A stretch of DNA of 64,000 nt from Oscillospiraceae bacterium (GTDB lineage: Bacteria; Bacillota; Clostridia; Oscillospirales; Ruminococcaceae), in contig JAAYNJ010000006.1 of the NCBI GenBank assembly GCA_012520915.1, positions 1 through 64,000 on the forward strand. Direction: 5' to 3'. Positions within the stretch are counted from its first letter, which is position 1, and the number at the start of each line of letters is the position of its first letter. Below the pieces are notes generated by a model. It was not told the DNA's origin, searched no databases, and saw nothing but the letters and a program-made list of their open reading frames with translations. The translations under genes and the position numbers were made by a program. This document shows positions 34,605 through 44,387 of this stretch, one piece after another.

Positions 34605-35249
34605 AGATGAAGGAGTACGAAGTTTACTTTATTTATTGACTTTTGAGAAAAAAGAAATGAGAGACGTTGACTAAAATTTAGATAATTTCAAGTTTTGCTT
34701 CCATGCCAATGGAAAAATGAAAAATGTAAGTGAGAAATTGTCTATCGCATGTGCAATCTATTTATAAATGTCAATACGATCAGGGGAGTAAAAGGAATAA
34801 ACTGTGTAGTCTATGAAATCACTAGTTATCCCCTAAGGTTATTGAATGCGAGTGAGGTAACAATTTATTGCTGTTCTTTAGCCCACGCATATATTGCTTT
34901 TCAGTATTTCATAATTTGAAAAAGACGAGATATGAAACAGCGACACAGTGATTAGGAAAGAACAGTGAGAGAATGTGAGTTGTAATTTTTGCGTATCTTT
35001 TTTACAATAATAGCAATTCAAAAAAAGAGAGATATTTTAACAAAATTATTTTTCTCAGGTATCATAAACTCATATAGATATATTAAAAATCGGTCTATCT
35101 TATTAATCAGTGTAACAAGTAATATCAAAATCATTGACGATTTGTAATGTTAAATAGTTAGAGAAGTATTGATAAAATAGTATTTAAAAGTTTTAGAAGT
35201 TTATTACTTATTTACATATCAGGATTTTTTATTCAGAAAGGAGCATTAA
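34605..35249. other. AT-rich gap, no gene seen
   Basis: 645 bp of very AT-rich sequence without a credible reading frame or stable hairpin. TTGACG at 35134 and TTGATA at 35169 are candidate -35 elements for the DUF262 gene, but neither has a good -10 partner. The abrupt composition change after the kinase gene suggests an acquired segment starts here. Confidence 0.55.
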
Positions 35250-36908
35250 ATGGCAAACATTTCTGTAGGGCATTGTAAGATATCTAATATTATTCAGGAT
35301 GCAGAAAATGGTCAGATGAAAATACCTCAGTTCCAGAGGCAGTTTGTGTGGTCTGTTGATGATTGCGCAAAGCTTATGGATAGCATTTTAAAAGGATATC
35401 CAGTAGGGTCTTTTATCTATTGGAAAACTAAGACGGCTTTACGTGTTGTAAGGAACATAGGGGGTTTTAATTTTCCGATTGTCCCAGATGACGATTATGC
35501 ATTTTACATTCTTGATGGTCAGCAGAGAATTACTAGCATTATTGCTAGTGTTACTGGTCAAAAGATTGATAATGATGATTACTCTCGGATATTCGTCAAT
35601 CTTAAAGCTAATGTAGATGAGGATATTGTTATCACTGATATTAAGGATTTTAAGGAAGATGAATATATTCCGTTAAAGGATGTATATAATCCTGATTTAG
35701 CTGCTATAGTGCATAAGTATCCGAACTCAGTCGATATAATCTCCGATTACATAAATAAACTTAAGGGATATGAGTTTTCGAAAATTGAATTGTCTGATGC
35801 CGAGCTAGATGTTGCAACAGAGGTTTTTACTAGAATTAATACGTCTGGAAAAAGGTTAACTATTTTCGAAATAATGTGTGCTAGAATGTATAACGAGTCC
35901 CCAGAATTTGATTTATACGAACAAAGGCAAGAACAAAAAAACAACTGGCAAATTTCATCCTATGATACGATTGATGATATCACTGTACTTCAGGCAGTAA
36001 GTGTGTGCTTGCGTAAGGACTGTAGGGGGAAAACAATTTTATCTCTTAACAAAGATGATTTTATAAGAATTTGGAACGAAGTGGATAAGGCATTTGACGA
36101 GACTATTGATTATTTTAGAGGTACCTATAAGATTCCGGTTTCTAAATTGGTTCCATATGATGCACTCTTTGTTCCGTTTGTCTATTATTTTTACAAGAAA
36201 AAGAAACAACGCCCAAGTGGAAATGAACAAAAGTACCTTAGAGATTACTTTTGGAGATCAGCCTTTTCATCAAGATTCACAGAGGGAGCGGTATCTAAAA
36301 TCAACCAAGATATTGTTGATGTTATCGATGTAATACTTGCTGGCAAAAGACCATCCTATGAACAAGGTCTAGTAATAACCGAAGATAGCATAAAAAGGGA
36401 AGGTGGATTTTCCGCAGGCAGTGCATATATTAAAGGGATACTGAATGTCCTTTGTAGTAAAGGTCCGCTATCCTTTATTGATGGGCATAAGGTAACAATA
36501 GATAATTCATGGTTAAGTCAAGGAAACAGCAAAAACTATCATCATTTTTTTCCAAAGGATTATATGAAAAAGAATAAACCAGAGATAGATGAAAGGTTAG
36601 TCAATCACATTGTTAACATCACGATTGTAGATGGATGGTTGAATAAAGGAAAAATTAAAGCAAAAGCTCCATCGGAATATATGAAAGAATTTAAGGATTT
36701 GAATAAAGATATTGATAGTCATATGAAGACACATTTAATTGATGATTTGTACGATTTTGGAGTGTTTAAAGATGACTATGAGAACTTCTTTAAACATAGG
36801 ATAGAAGCAATTCATAAAGAGATGGTTGCTTTAATAGATCCGCATGAAAATGATGAGCTGAGATTTAAAATTAATAGTGCGAAAGATTCGCAGGAAAATA
36901 CTATATAG
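35250..36908 (+). CDS. DUF262/HNH-type putative restriction protein
   Basis: 552 residues. The N-terminal DUF262 (ParB/sulfiredoxin-like) domain has IPQFQRQFVW (25-34) and the diagnostic DGQQR (89-93). A helical middle includes TEVFTRINTSGKRLT. The C-terminal part has NYHHFFPKDY (about 429) followed by NHIVNITIVDGWLNKGK, a DUF1524-like HNH nuclease pattern. GmrSD and SspE, which attack modified phage DNA, have this layout, so a type IV-like defence role is plausible but unproved. GAAAGGAG precedes the ATG. The gene stands alone in AT-rich DNA and ends near a bidirectional terminator. Confidence 0.78.
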   Translation: MANISVGHCKISNIIQDAENGQMKIPQFQRQFVWSVDDCAKLMDSILKGYPVGSFIYWKTKTALRVVRNIGGFNFPIVPDDDYAFYILDGQQRITSIIASVTGQKIDNDDYSRIFVNLKANVDEDIVITDIKDFKEDEYIPLKDVYNPDLAAIVHKYPNSVDIISDYINKLKGYEFSKIELSDAELDVATEVFTRINTSGKRLTIFEIMCARMYNESPEFDLYEQRQEQKNNWQISSYDTIDDITVLQAVSVCLRKDCRGKTILSLNKDDFIRIWNEVDKAFDETIDYFRGTYKIPVSKLVPYDALFVPFVYYFYKKKKQRPSGNEQKYLRDYFWRSAFSSRFTEGAVSKINQDIVDVIDVILAGKRPSYEQGLVITEDSIKREGGFSAGSAYIKGILNVLCSKGPLSFIDGHKVTIDNSWLSQGNSKNYHHFFPKDYMKKNKPEIDERLVNHIVNITIVDGWLNKGKIKAKAPSEYMKEFKDLNKDIDSHMKTHLIDDLYDFGVFKDDYENFFKHRIEAIHKEMVALIDPHENDELRFKINSAKDSQENTI

Positions 36909-37020
36909 GATGAAGAAGTACATGATTATACTAAATCGACACTGCTGTTAAATAGGTGCTGGTTTTGGTAGAATAATATGAGGCTAGTAAATTAAAATTT
37001 AGGGAAGATAACAAAAATCG

Positions 37021-37054
37021 CGGGATAGAAACGCATAGTTTCTATCCCGTTTTT
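37021..37054. terminator. Bidirectional terminator between DUF262 gene and putP
   Basis: CGGGATAGAAAC (37021-37032), a GCATA loop and GTTTCTATCCCG (37038-37049) form a perfect 12-bp stem. It is flanked by TTTTTC on the plus side and by a T5 run on the minus side, serving the convergent DUF262 and putP genes. Confidence 0.9.
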
Positions 37055-37073
37055 CATATAATTGAAATCCTAG

Positions 37074-38630
37074 TTACTTATTGAGCTCTTTCATTGCCTG
37101 ATCATAGTCTGCCAAAACCTTGGGGTCTTTCTTTGTAAGATTTGAAACTATGATAATTGCCAATGAGGAGAGTATGAATGCGGGAAGCAGTTCATAGATG
37201 CCGAATACCCCTCCCATAGGCTTAAGGAGCAATTTCCATACGAAAACCATTATTCCTCCCGTCAGCATGCCGGCGACAGCTCCTTCTTTGGTGGCGTTTT
37301 TCCAAAACAGGGAGAAAAGCATTAAAGGACCGAAGGTTGCTCCGAAACCTGCCCATGCAAAGGATACGATTTGGAAAATTACAGATTGATCGTCTATAGC
37401 CAATAGCATAGCCACAAGGGATATGAGAAGCAGGGTAATCTTAGATGCTTTCATAACCTGACGATCGGTTGCCTCTTTTTTAAATATTCCCTGATAAAGA
37501 TTTTTTGCAACGGCGGAAGAAGCAATCAAAAGATAGGAGTCGGATGAACTGATGGTGGCTGCTAAAATTCCCGCCATCATGATGCCTGCTAAAAACGGAG
37601 GCATTAAATTGCTTGCCATGTGAATAAAGATGCTTTCCGAATCTGAAACCGTCAACAATGCTGTCGGATACAATGCGCGACCTATCATTCCGATGAGAAC
37701 GGCTGCCGACAGGGAAATGAACACCCAAACAGTTGCGGCTCTTCTTGAAACTTTGATTTCTTTGGGGTCACGGATTGCCATGAAGCGAAGGAGTACCTGG
37801 GGTACGCCGAAGTAGCCTAAACCCCATGATAGCGTGGACAGGATGGTAAGGAAACCATAGCTGCCGATTTCTTCGGCGAACACGGGCAGGTTGTTGGATA
37901 CTTGCTGAACTCCGTCAACCATAACAGGTTGTGAGATTCCTACGAATTCCAGGAAACCCGGGAATTGCCTCAAATTAGCGACTACGTTCCCCAGTCCTCC
38001 TGCGGCATTTATGCCCACACCGAATACGGCGACTAAAGAAATAATCATGACAACGGACTGCATAAAGTCCGATACGGATTCGGCAAGAAAACCGCCGACA
38101 AAAGTATAGACAACGACAAAGACGGCTCCCGCTATCATCATGTAAATATAGTCGAGTCCGAATAAAGCATGGAACAGCTTGCCAACGGTAACAAAACAAC
38201 TGGAGGCATAGACGGTAAAGAAGATCAAAATAAATATAGCTGCTATTCCCATGATAGTTCTGTTCTTTTCCCGGAACCGGTTTGAGAAAAAGTCGGGAAT
38301 AGTGATGCTGTCCCCGGCAATATGGGAATAGATGCGAAGTCTTTTTGCCACAATAAGCCAGTTCACATAGGTGCCTATTCCCAGTCCTATGGCAGTCCAG
38401 AAAGCATCGGTTATTCCGGTAAAATAAGCGACTCCGGGCAGACCCATAAGAAGCCATCCGCTCATGTCGGAAGCTTCCGCACTCATTGCTGTAACGTAGG
38501 GACCTAAAGAACGTCCCCCTAAGAAATAATGTGCCGTGCTTTCATGGGATTTTTTTGCATAATAGAAACCAATGCCGATAATTACAGCCATATAACAGAT
38601 CATGGCTAACGGTACTAGAAAACTATCCAA
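37074..38630 (-). CDS. putP: Sodium/proline symporter
   Basis: Solute:sodium symporter of 518 residues with about 13 transmembrane helices. The family start HYFLGGRSLGPYVTAMSAEA and the GLPGVAYFTGI segment (sodium site region) match PutP. The sodium-binding SSSDSYLLIASSAV stretch lies near residue 340. It imports proline, useful as an amino acid for Stickland-type fermentation or as an osmolyte; that link is inference. AAGGAGGAGA precedes the ATG. A TATAAT on the minus strand at 38661-38666 may be its own -10 element. Confidence 0.93.
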   Translation of the reverse strand: MDSFLVPLAMICYMAVIIGIGFYYAKKSHESTAHYFLGGRSLGPYVTAMSAEASDMSGWLLMGLPGVAYFTGITDAFWTAIGLGIGTYVNWLIVAKRLRIYSHIAGDSITIPDFFSNRFREKNRTIMGIAAIFILIFFTVYASSCFVTVGKLFHALFGLDYIYMMIAGAVFVVVYTFVGGFLAESVSDFMQSVVMIISLVAVFGVGINAAGGLGNVVANLRQFPGFLEFVGISQPVMVDGVQQVSNNLPVFAEEIGSYGFLTILSTLSWGLGYFGVPQVLLRFMAIRDPKEIKVSRRAATVWVFISLSAAVLIGMIGRALYPTALLTVSDSESIFIHMASNLMPPFLAGIMMAGILAATISSSDSYLLIASSAVAKNLYQGIFKKEATDRQVMKASKITLLLISLVAMLLAIDDQSVIFQIVSFAWAGFGATFGPLMLFSLFWKNATKEGAVAGMLTGGIMVFVWKLLLKPMGGVFGIYELLPAFILSSLAIIIVSNLTKKDPKVLADYDQAMKELNK

Positions 38631-38706
38631 ATTCTCTCCTCCTTAAACAACAGTTTACCTATTATACCGAAAAATGAAGATGATGGCGAGCTTATTAATA
38701 ATTTCT

Positions 38707-40626
38707 TTAATAACGCCAGATTCGCACTTCATAGGGCTCAAACATATTCAGCTCCGATTTATGAGGATAGTTGCAGAGTGCAAGCCGGGCGTCAGTGTTA
38801 TTCAGCGTGGGAAGTTTTTTGCGTTCGGCGGAGAGATTCATTTCGACACGAACGGTGCGGGCGGAAGCATCGGCATTTTGGTTAGCACTATTCACTACAC
38901 GCTCCCAGCAGAAGTAGTCCTTCCGCTTCTCTTCAAAAAAGCGTATATCCGAATAAACAAAGCCGTCAATGCTCTTTCTTAAACGAATCAAATCCTGAGT
39001 AAACCGCCAGACGGAATCGGCATCTTCGCGCTGGACGGCGACATTGACCTCGCGACAAAGTGCATCCTGCCGAATCCAGGGTTCGGCAGTTGAAAAACCG
39101 CCGTGCAGGCTGTTATCCCAGGCCATGACAATGCGGCTGTGATCGCGTGAACCCGCCAACAATACGGCAAAAGCCTCTTCTTCCGACTTTCCCTCATCCA
39201 GCAGAGATTGATACCTGTTGAGACTTTCCACGTCACGGAATTCTTCCAAAGAAGAAAAATCCTGATTTCCCCGGCCCAACTCCTGGCCCTGAAAAATAAA
39301 GGGGGTGCCCTTAAGCAGGAGCAGGATGCTGAGCAAGAGCTTTGATAAAGGCTCGCGCAAGGAGGGGTCGGGATTGACTTTTGATGCCATGCGCGGGTTA
39401 TCGTGGTTTTCAAAGAAAAGGCTCAGCCACTCATGTCCTGTCAGGGAATGCGAATAATCAATATAATAGCGTTTAAGAAAATTTAAATCATAGCGGTAAT
39501 CTTCAAAGCGGACATGTCCGGGTGTTTCCAAATGATCAAAATTAAAAATCAAATCCAATTCGGCGCGGTCCTGCTGGGTGAGGAGTTTGCCCGTTTCACG
39601 ACCAATGCCGGGAGTTTCCCCCACGGAAAACGCCCCGTAAGGTTCAAAGGCTTTTTGTCTCAATTCATGCAGATAACTGTGAAGTTTGGGACCGTAAAAA
39701 TAGTGCTCAATGCCGGTGAATTCCATCAAGTCGCCTATAAACCGATTGCCGTCCGGCAGGCCCGGACGTTTGGAGATATAGTTGATGACATCAAGGCGAA
39801 AACCGTCAATACCGCGCTCGAGCCACCATCGCACAATATCTGCGACCTCGTCGCGCAAAGCGGGTGAATCCCAGTTAAAATCCATCTGTTTAGAAGAAAA
39901 AAGGTGGAGGGCATAACTGTTATCCGGCATCTTCTTCCAAGCCGAACCGCTGAAAAAAGACTTCCAGTTATTTGGCGGACCCCCGTCTTTGCCCTCGCGA
40001 AAGAAATAGTATTCGCGCTTGGGCGAGTTTTCATCTTGCACAGCTTCCAAAAAGAAAGGGTGTTCATCCGAGCTGTGATTAACCACCAGATCCATAATGA
40101 TGCGCATACCTCGTGAATGGACGGCGGCAATGAGTTCATCCATGTCTTCAAGCGTGCCGAATTGACTGAGAATCGCGCGATAGTCGCTGATATCGTAGCC
40201 GTTGTCATCGCAGGGCGAATCATAGACGGGACAGAGCCAGAGCGCATCAATACCCAAATCCCGCAAAATGTCCAATCGTTGAATAATGCCCTGCAAATCG
40301 CCCAAACCGTCACCGTTGCTGTCCTGGAAAGAAATGGGGTAAATCTGATAAAAAACCGCCTCCTTCCACCAGCGGGGCGTGTCCGAAACCTTATCGGTAC
40401 GCGGTTTGTCAGGCTCGCTGTTAAGCAGCTCTATCAATGTGTCAAATAAATCATCGCCCAACCTTGAACCCAATAGCGCCCGCAATGTCGAAAGACGCAG
40501 TGAAGCCGCAATAGGATTTGTAATCCACTTGGAGGAACGGCCCATCTGCATCAGGATTTTATCCAAAATATCGCGTCCGATCGGATGGGCATAGATATCG
40601 CGCACCCGACTTTGCATACTAATCAT
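38707..40626 (-). CDS. GH13 alpha-glucosidase, probable oligo-1,6-glucosidase
   Basis: Glycoside hydrolase of 639 residues. The TIM-barrel starts near residue 86 (WWKEAVFYQIYP). Catalytic residues are nucleophile Asp279 in GFRLDVIN, acid/base Glu337 in SVGETPG and the stabilising Asp409 in FFENHDNPR. Val280 after the nucleophile is the residue linked to alpha-1,6 preference in MalL-type enzymes. An ~80-residue N-terminal extension (HPIGRDILDKILMQMGRSSK) is unusual for this family. No signal peptide, so it acts inside the cell. ATG 40626 with GGGAGG 7 bp upstream is chosen over upstream starts. It follows the sugar symporter by 71 bp. Confidence 0.9.
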   Translation of the reverse strand: MISMQSRVRDIYAHPIGRDILDKILMQMGRSSKWITNPIAASLRLSTLRALLGSRLGDDLFDTLIELLNSEPDKPRTDKVSDTPRWWKEAVFYQIYPISFQDSNGDGLGDLQGIIQRLDILRDLGIDALWLCPVYDSPCDDNGYDISDYRAILSQFGTLEDMDELIAAVHSRGMRIIMDLVVNHSSDEHPFFLEAVQDENSPKREYYFFREGKDGGPPNNWKSFFSGSAWKKMPDNSYALHLFSSKQMDFNWDSPALRDEVADIVRWWLERGIDGFRLDVINYISKRPGLPDGNRFIGDLMEFTGIEHYFYGPKLHSYLHELRQKAFEPYGAFSVGETPGIGRETGKLLTQQDRAELDLIFNFDHLETPGHVRFEDYRYDLNFLKRYYIDYSHSLTGHEWLSLFFENHDNPRMASKVNPDPSLREPLSKLLLSILLLLKGTPFIFQGQELGRGNQDFSSLEEFRDVESLNRYQSLLDEGKSEEEAFAVLLAGSRDHSRIVMAWDNSLHGGFSTAEPWIRQDALCREVNVAVQREDADSVWRFTQDLIRLRKSIDGFVYSDIRFFEEKRKDYFCWERVVNSANQNADASARTVRVEMNLSAERKKLPTLNNTDARLALCNYPHKSELNMFEPYEVRIWRY

Positions 40627-40697
40627 TTTTGAACCTCCCATCACACAACAAACGATGATGTTCACCAAATTACACCGTCACCGAGGAGACGGTATTT

Positions 40698-42110
40698 TTA
40701 GGGTTCTTCCCGCATCTCGGTTTTCGCGGCTTCACGACGAACCCGTAAATCTTCAAGAATCTTTGCATAACGCACTTCATCCAAAGTATACTTTTTCTTC
40801 CAGATAAAAAAGCCCAAAACAATCAGAGCGAGCGGAAAGAGCATCATCATCGCCTTGAAAAAGAATATACGAGGTGCGGAGAGCTCAGGTACTCCGCTGT
40901 CCGTCTTTATGCCTGAAAGTACCAGGGTAACGCCCACCACGCCGCTTGCCAATGCGCCGGACATCTTGTAGATAAACGGCTGGAGAGAAAAAGTCACGGA
41001 ATCGTTGCGCCTGCCGAATTTCCACTCTCCGTATTCCACGGAATCGGTTATGAACATAAGCATGAGAAGCTGAATCATTGCCTGACCGATAAAAATTAAA
41101 ATGCCCGCAACCCCGATTATGACAAAATTCCCTGCCGGTGCGAGAAAAAAGAGCAGGTAGCCGATAACAATTAAAGCGGTATCAAAACTGTAGAGCCGAC
41201 TGCGGTTCCAGCGTTTGCTGAGAAGCGGAAAGACAATCAGCGCTATGATTTGAGAGACGCCTAATACCAAGGCGAATATAGAGTACATATCTTCATCGCC
41301 GTAAATGTACTTAAAGTAATAGATGCCGAAACTGGTTGTAGCCGTGTAGCCGATCATGAAGAGAAGGAGACCTAAAGTAACCCAGAGAAGTTGGTCGTTG
41401 CCTATAATAACGCGAAAGAGATCTCGCAAATCCGTTGTATCGCTGCCTAAACCCTCTACCTGCTCCTTGCAGAAAAGTACGGGAATCATTTGAAAAATCC
41501 ACATAATGAGGACAAGAGCTATTGCCAGTATTTGATAGGCTTTGAGCAGACTGCCGGTGTAAACAGACAATGCCTTGGTAATGGGCACGATACCCACGAC
41601 AATAGCAAAAAGGCCGACGTTTGCACAGATACGGGCTATTGCCCCGATTCGTTCACGTTCTTTCTGATTTTCGGTGAGTGCAGGCAACATCGACCAATAG
41701 GCAAGGTCATTCATTGTGTAGCTGACTTCAAAAAGAACATAGACAACAGTGAAGTATAGGATGTACCGCCAACCTTTCAATCCGACATCGGTGAAGAGCA
41801 GAACCATAAATATGCCGGAAAAGAAGGCGCCGATTACAATCCAGGGGCGAAATTTTCCCCAACGGGTCTTGGTGTTATCCACAATGAGACCCATAAACGG
41901 GTCGTTCAAAGCATCGAATATTCGAAGCCCCATATAGACAAAATTGATGCTCCACATTGTCTCAACGGAAACGTTTAACACGTCGGTCAGATAATAGATA
42001 AGATACATGCTGACCATGGTAAAAAGCGCATCGCGGCCGATAGTACCCATACCGAAGGCCCAACGGTTATTGTTTTTTTGCTTGCCGGACGATCTTTCCT
42101 GCTTTTGCAT
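40698..42110 (-). CDS. GPH-family sugar:cation symporter
   Basis: Glycoside-pentoside-hexuronide symporter of the MFS fold, 470 residues and 12 helices. The family signature is NDPFMGLIVDNTKTRWGKFR after helix 2. The ATG at 42110 has GAGG about 10 bp upstream; an in-frame ATG at 42185 would add an unneeded tail. Together with the GH13 enzyme downstream it suggests uptake of an oligosaccharide such as isomaltose or panose, cleaved in the cytosol. No regulator gene is adjacent. Confidence 0.92.
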   Translation of the reverse strand: MQKQERSSGKQKNNNRWAFGMGTIGRDALFTMVSMYLIYYLTDVLNVSVETMWSINFVYMGLRIFDALNDPFMGLIVDNTKTRWGKFRPWIVIGAFFSGIFMVLLFTDVGLKGWRYILYFTVVYVLFEVSYTMNDLAYWSMLPALTENQKERERIGAIARICANVGLFAIVVGIVPITKALSVYTGSLLKAYQILAIALVLIMWIFQMIPVLFCKEQVEGLGSDTTDLRDLFRVIIGNDQLLWVTLGLLLFMIGYTATTSFGIYYFKYIYGDEDMYSIFALVLGVSQIIALIVFPLLSKRWNRSRLYSFDTALIVIGYLLFFLAPAGNFVIIGVAGILIFIGQAMIQLLMLMFITDSVEYGEWKFGRRNDSVTFSLQPFIYKMSGALASGVVGVTLVLSGIKTDSGVPELSAPRIFFFKAMMMLFPLALIVLGFFIWKKKYTLDEVRYAKILEDLRVRREAAKTEMREEP

Positions 42111-42201
42111 ATCTTTGACCTCATAAAACTTTGACAGATTAATGCTGACAAGGAGGGAAACAGGGAACAATTTTATATTGTTCAAACTCTCTGTTCGTTA
42201 T

Positions 42202-42230
42202 TTTACAATAAACAGCTTAAATATTATAAT
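42202..42230 (+). promoter_or_regulatory. Promoter of the iron/cobalamin-type ABC operon
   Basis: TTTACA (42202-42207), a 17-bp spacer and a perfect TATAAT (42225-42230). RNA would start near 42237, just before the inverted repeat at 42254. Confidence 0.7.
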
Positions 42231-42253
42231 GTATAAGCGACCAAAGAGGCGCA

Positions 42254-42286
42254 ATAATATGCGTTTCAAATTGCGTCGCATATTAT
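42254..42286 (+). promoter_or_regulatory. Inverted repeat in the ABC operon leader, possible operator
   Basis: ATAATATGCG (42254-42263) and CGCATATTAT (42277-42286) are perfect inverted arms around a 13-nt centre. They lie between the predicted start of transcription and the AAAGGA ribosome site. This may be a repressor operator or an RNA hairpin. It does not match the usual Fur box. Confidence 0.5.
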
Positions 42287-42310
42287 ATTGTGCAAAAGGA
42301 CTTATAAACC

Positions 42311-43354
42311 ATGAATGTTCGCAGAAAAAATAATAGAATAGGGAATCACTCGACAGCGACAAGAATAATTTATATTCTTGTTATTTTTGCTTTGCTTACA
42401 CTGATGTTTGCCGGATGCAATCAGAAGGAGTATCCGGATGAGGATACAAATACCGAGACTATAAAAGATGAAGTTTTGGACGAAGTTGCAAGTGATGTCT
42501 ATTACAGCTTTACCGATGCCAACGGCAACGAGGTTGAATTTACCGAAAAGCCTCAGAGAGTAGTTTCGCTCATGGGTTCATATGCGGAAACCTGGATTTT
42601 GGCAGGCGGAGATCTTATAGGTGTTACGGAAGATGCAATGACCGACAGAGACTTAGGATTGCCCGCCGACACTCAGATAATCGGTACGGTAAAAGAGCCG
42701 AACCTGGAAGAAATAATAGCTCTTTCCCCCGATTTCGTAATACTCTCTCCCGACATGTCAGGTCATGTTGATGTGGCGGAAACCTTTAAGCAAATGGATA
42801 TAGTTCATGCCTTCTTTAAAGTGGAACACTTCGAGGATTATCTGAATATGCTCAAAATCTGTACGGATATTACCGGAAATTCAGAGTTATATGAGAAAAA
42901 CGGACTTGAGGTTAAAAAGCAAATCGATGATATATTGGCAAAGGTTCCGGACATAGATGAAGATGACAGATCCGAGGTCCTGTTTATTCGCGCTTTTTCA
43001 AGCGGCGCAAAAGCAAAAAGCGATGATAACATGACATGTAAAATATTGGATGATTTCAAAACCGTTAATATTGCCGCAAAGCATGAGTCGCTTTTAGAAG
43101 AACTGAGCATGGAAATAATTATTTTGGAAGACCCTGACTATATATTTGTGGTTCCTATGGCGGACACCGAAAAATCTTTACAGGCGTTGGAGGACGGAAT
43201 ACAGAAAAACCCCGCATGGAGCACTTTATCTGCTGTAGAGAACAATAGATATTATGTTCTTCCCAAGGAATTGTTCCACTATAAGCCCAACGCAAGATGG
43301 GGTGAAAGCTATGAATATATTGCAAAAATTCTTTACCCGGAAATATTCGAATAA
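42311..43354 (+). CDS. ABC transporter substrate-binding lipoprotein (FepB/BtuF type)
   Basis: Membrane-anchored receptor of 347 residues. A basic start, a hydrophobic helix and the lipobox LMFAGC mark a lipoprotein, cleaved before Cys36 or so. The mature part has the two-lobed periplasmic_binding_2 pattern (QRVVSLMGSYAETWILAG and NLEEIIALSPDFVIL), linked by a long helix. It presents a siderophore, heme or cobalamin-type chelate to the permease. AAAGGA lies 10 bp before the ATG. The gene overlaps the permease start by 44 bp. Confidence 0.9.
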   Translation: MNVRRKNNRIGNHSTATRIIYILVIFALLTLMFAGCNQKEYPDEDTNTETIKDEVLDEVASDVYYSFTDANGNEVEFTEKPQRVVSLMGSYAETWILAGGDLIGVTEDAMTDRDLGLPADTQIIGTVKEPNLEEIIALSPDFVILSPDMSGHVDVAETFKQMDIVHAFFKVEHFEDYLNMLKICTDITGNSELYEKNGLEVKKQIDDILAKVPDIDEDDRSEVLFIRAFSSGAKAKSDDNMTCKILDDFKTVNIAAKHESLLEELSMEIIILEDPDYIFVVPMADTEKSLQALEDGIQKNPAWSTLSAVENNRYYVLPKELFHYKPNARWGESYEYIAKILYPEIFE

Positions 43355-44387
43355 AGTTGAGATATATAGCGCCGAAGGGGCGGAAAAAAGCAGGAAAGCC
43401 CATAGCTTTACCGTTATAGGCATTCTTATGCTGTTGCTTGTAGTAGCGGTATTTATGAGCATCGGTTTCGGATCCACAAAAATATCCTTATCAGCCATTA
43501 TTAATGCAATAAAAGAAGGCGATGCGACTTCCACCGTTTATAAAACCATTCAATATGTGAGAATACCCCGGACTATAGCCGCAATACTTGCAGGCGCCGC
43601 TTTGTCGGTTGCGGGCGTAATACTCCAGTCGGTGCTGAACAACTCTCTTGCGGGACCCAATATCATCGGGATAAATTCAGGGGCGGGTTTATTTGCCGTG
43701 TTGGCCGCGGTGCTCTTCCCGATGAACTATTACCTGAAGACGGTTGCTGCATTTATCGGTGCAATTGTGACAACGCTTCTCGTATATTTCGTAGCGAAAA
43801 AGACAGGCGCTTCGAGGATAACCATTGTTTTGTCGGGAGTTGCGGTGGGTAGCTTTTTAGGCGCTATGATAGATACCGTAGTTATCCTGAGACCCGATGT
43901 AGTTGTCGATAGAGCATCCTTTCTTATCGGCGGCTTTTCCGCGGTGACGATGGAGAAACTGAAATTTGCCGGATATCTTATTTTAGCCGCCTTTATTATC
44001 AGCCTTATTCGAAGCTATGATATGAACGTTCTTGCGCTCGGAGATGAAACCGCAAAATCTCTGGGATTGAATGTGGGAAAGTTTCGGTTTTTGTATTTGA
44101 TATTAGCTGCGGTTTTGGTGGGAAGTTCAATAAGCTTTACCGGAATATTGGGTTTTGTCGGACTGATTGTTCCGCATGTTTCGAGGATTTTTGTCGGATA
44201 TGACAACAGAGTTTTAATCCCCGTCTCCGCATTATCAGGCGGTATTTTTACCTTGTCCTGCGACCTGCTCGCCAGAGTAATTTTTGCACCCTATGAGCTT
44301 CCCGTCGGAATCATCATGTCCTTTTTAGGAGGTCCCTTCTTTATCTGGCTATTGACGAAAGGCAACAGGGGGCAGCTATATGATTGA
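43311..44387 (+). CDS. FecCD-family ABC permease
   Basis: Iron/cobalamin-type permease of 358 residues with about ten helices. Family blocks include RIPRTIAAILAGAALSVAG, LQSVLNNSLAGPNIIGINSG and GILGFVGLIVPHVSRIF. ATG 43311, preceded by GGGGTGA, lies inside the end of the receptor gene. A start at 43254 would give a non-family extension. A single permease gene implies a homodimeric pore. The ATPase gene overlaps its end by 8 bp. Confidence 0.93.
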   Translation: MNILQKFFTRKYSNKVEIYSAEGAEKSRKAHSFTVIGILMLLLVVAVFMSIGFGSTKISLSAIINAIKEGDATSTVYKTIQYVRIPRTIAAILAGAALSVAGVILQSVLNNSLAGPNIIGINSGAGLFAVLAAVLFPMNYYLKTVAAFIGAIVTTLLVYFVAKKTGASRITIVLSGVAVGSFLGAMIDTVVILRPDVVVDRASFLIGGFSAVTMEKLKFAGYLILAAFIISLIRSYDMNVLALGDETAKSLGLNVGKFRFLYLILAAVLVGSSISFTGILGFVGLIVPHVSRIFVGYDNRVLIPVSALSGGIFTLSCDLLARVIFAPYELPVGIIMSFLGGPFFIWLLTKGNRGQLYD

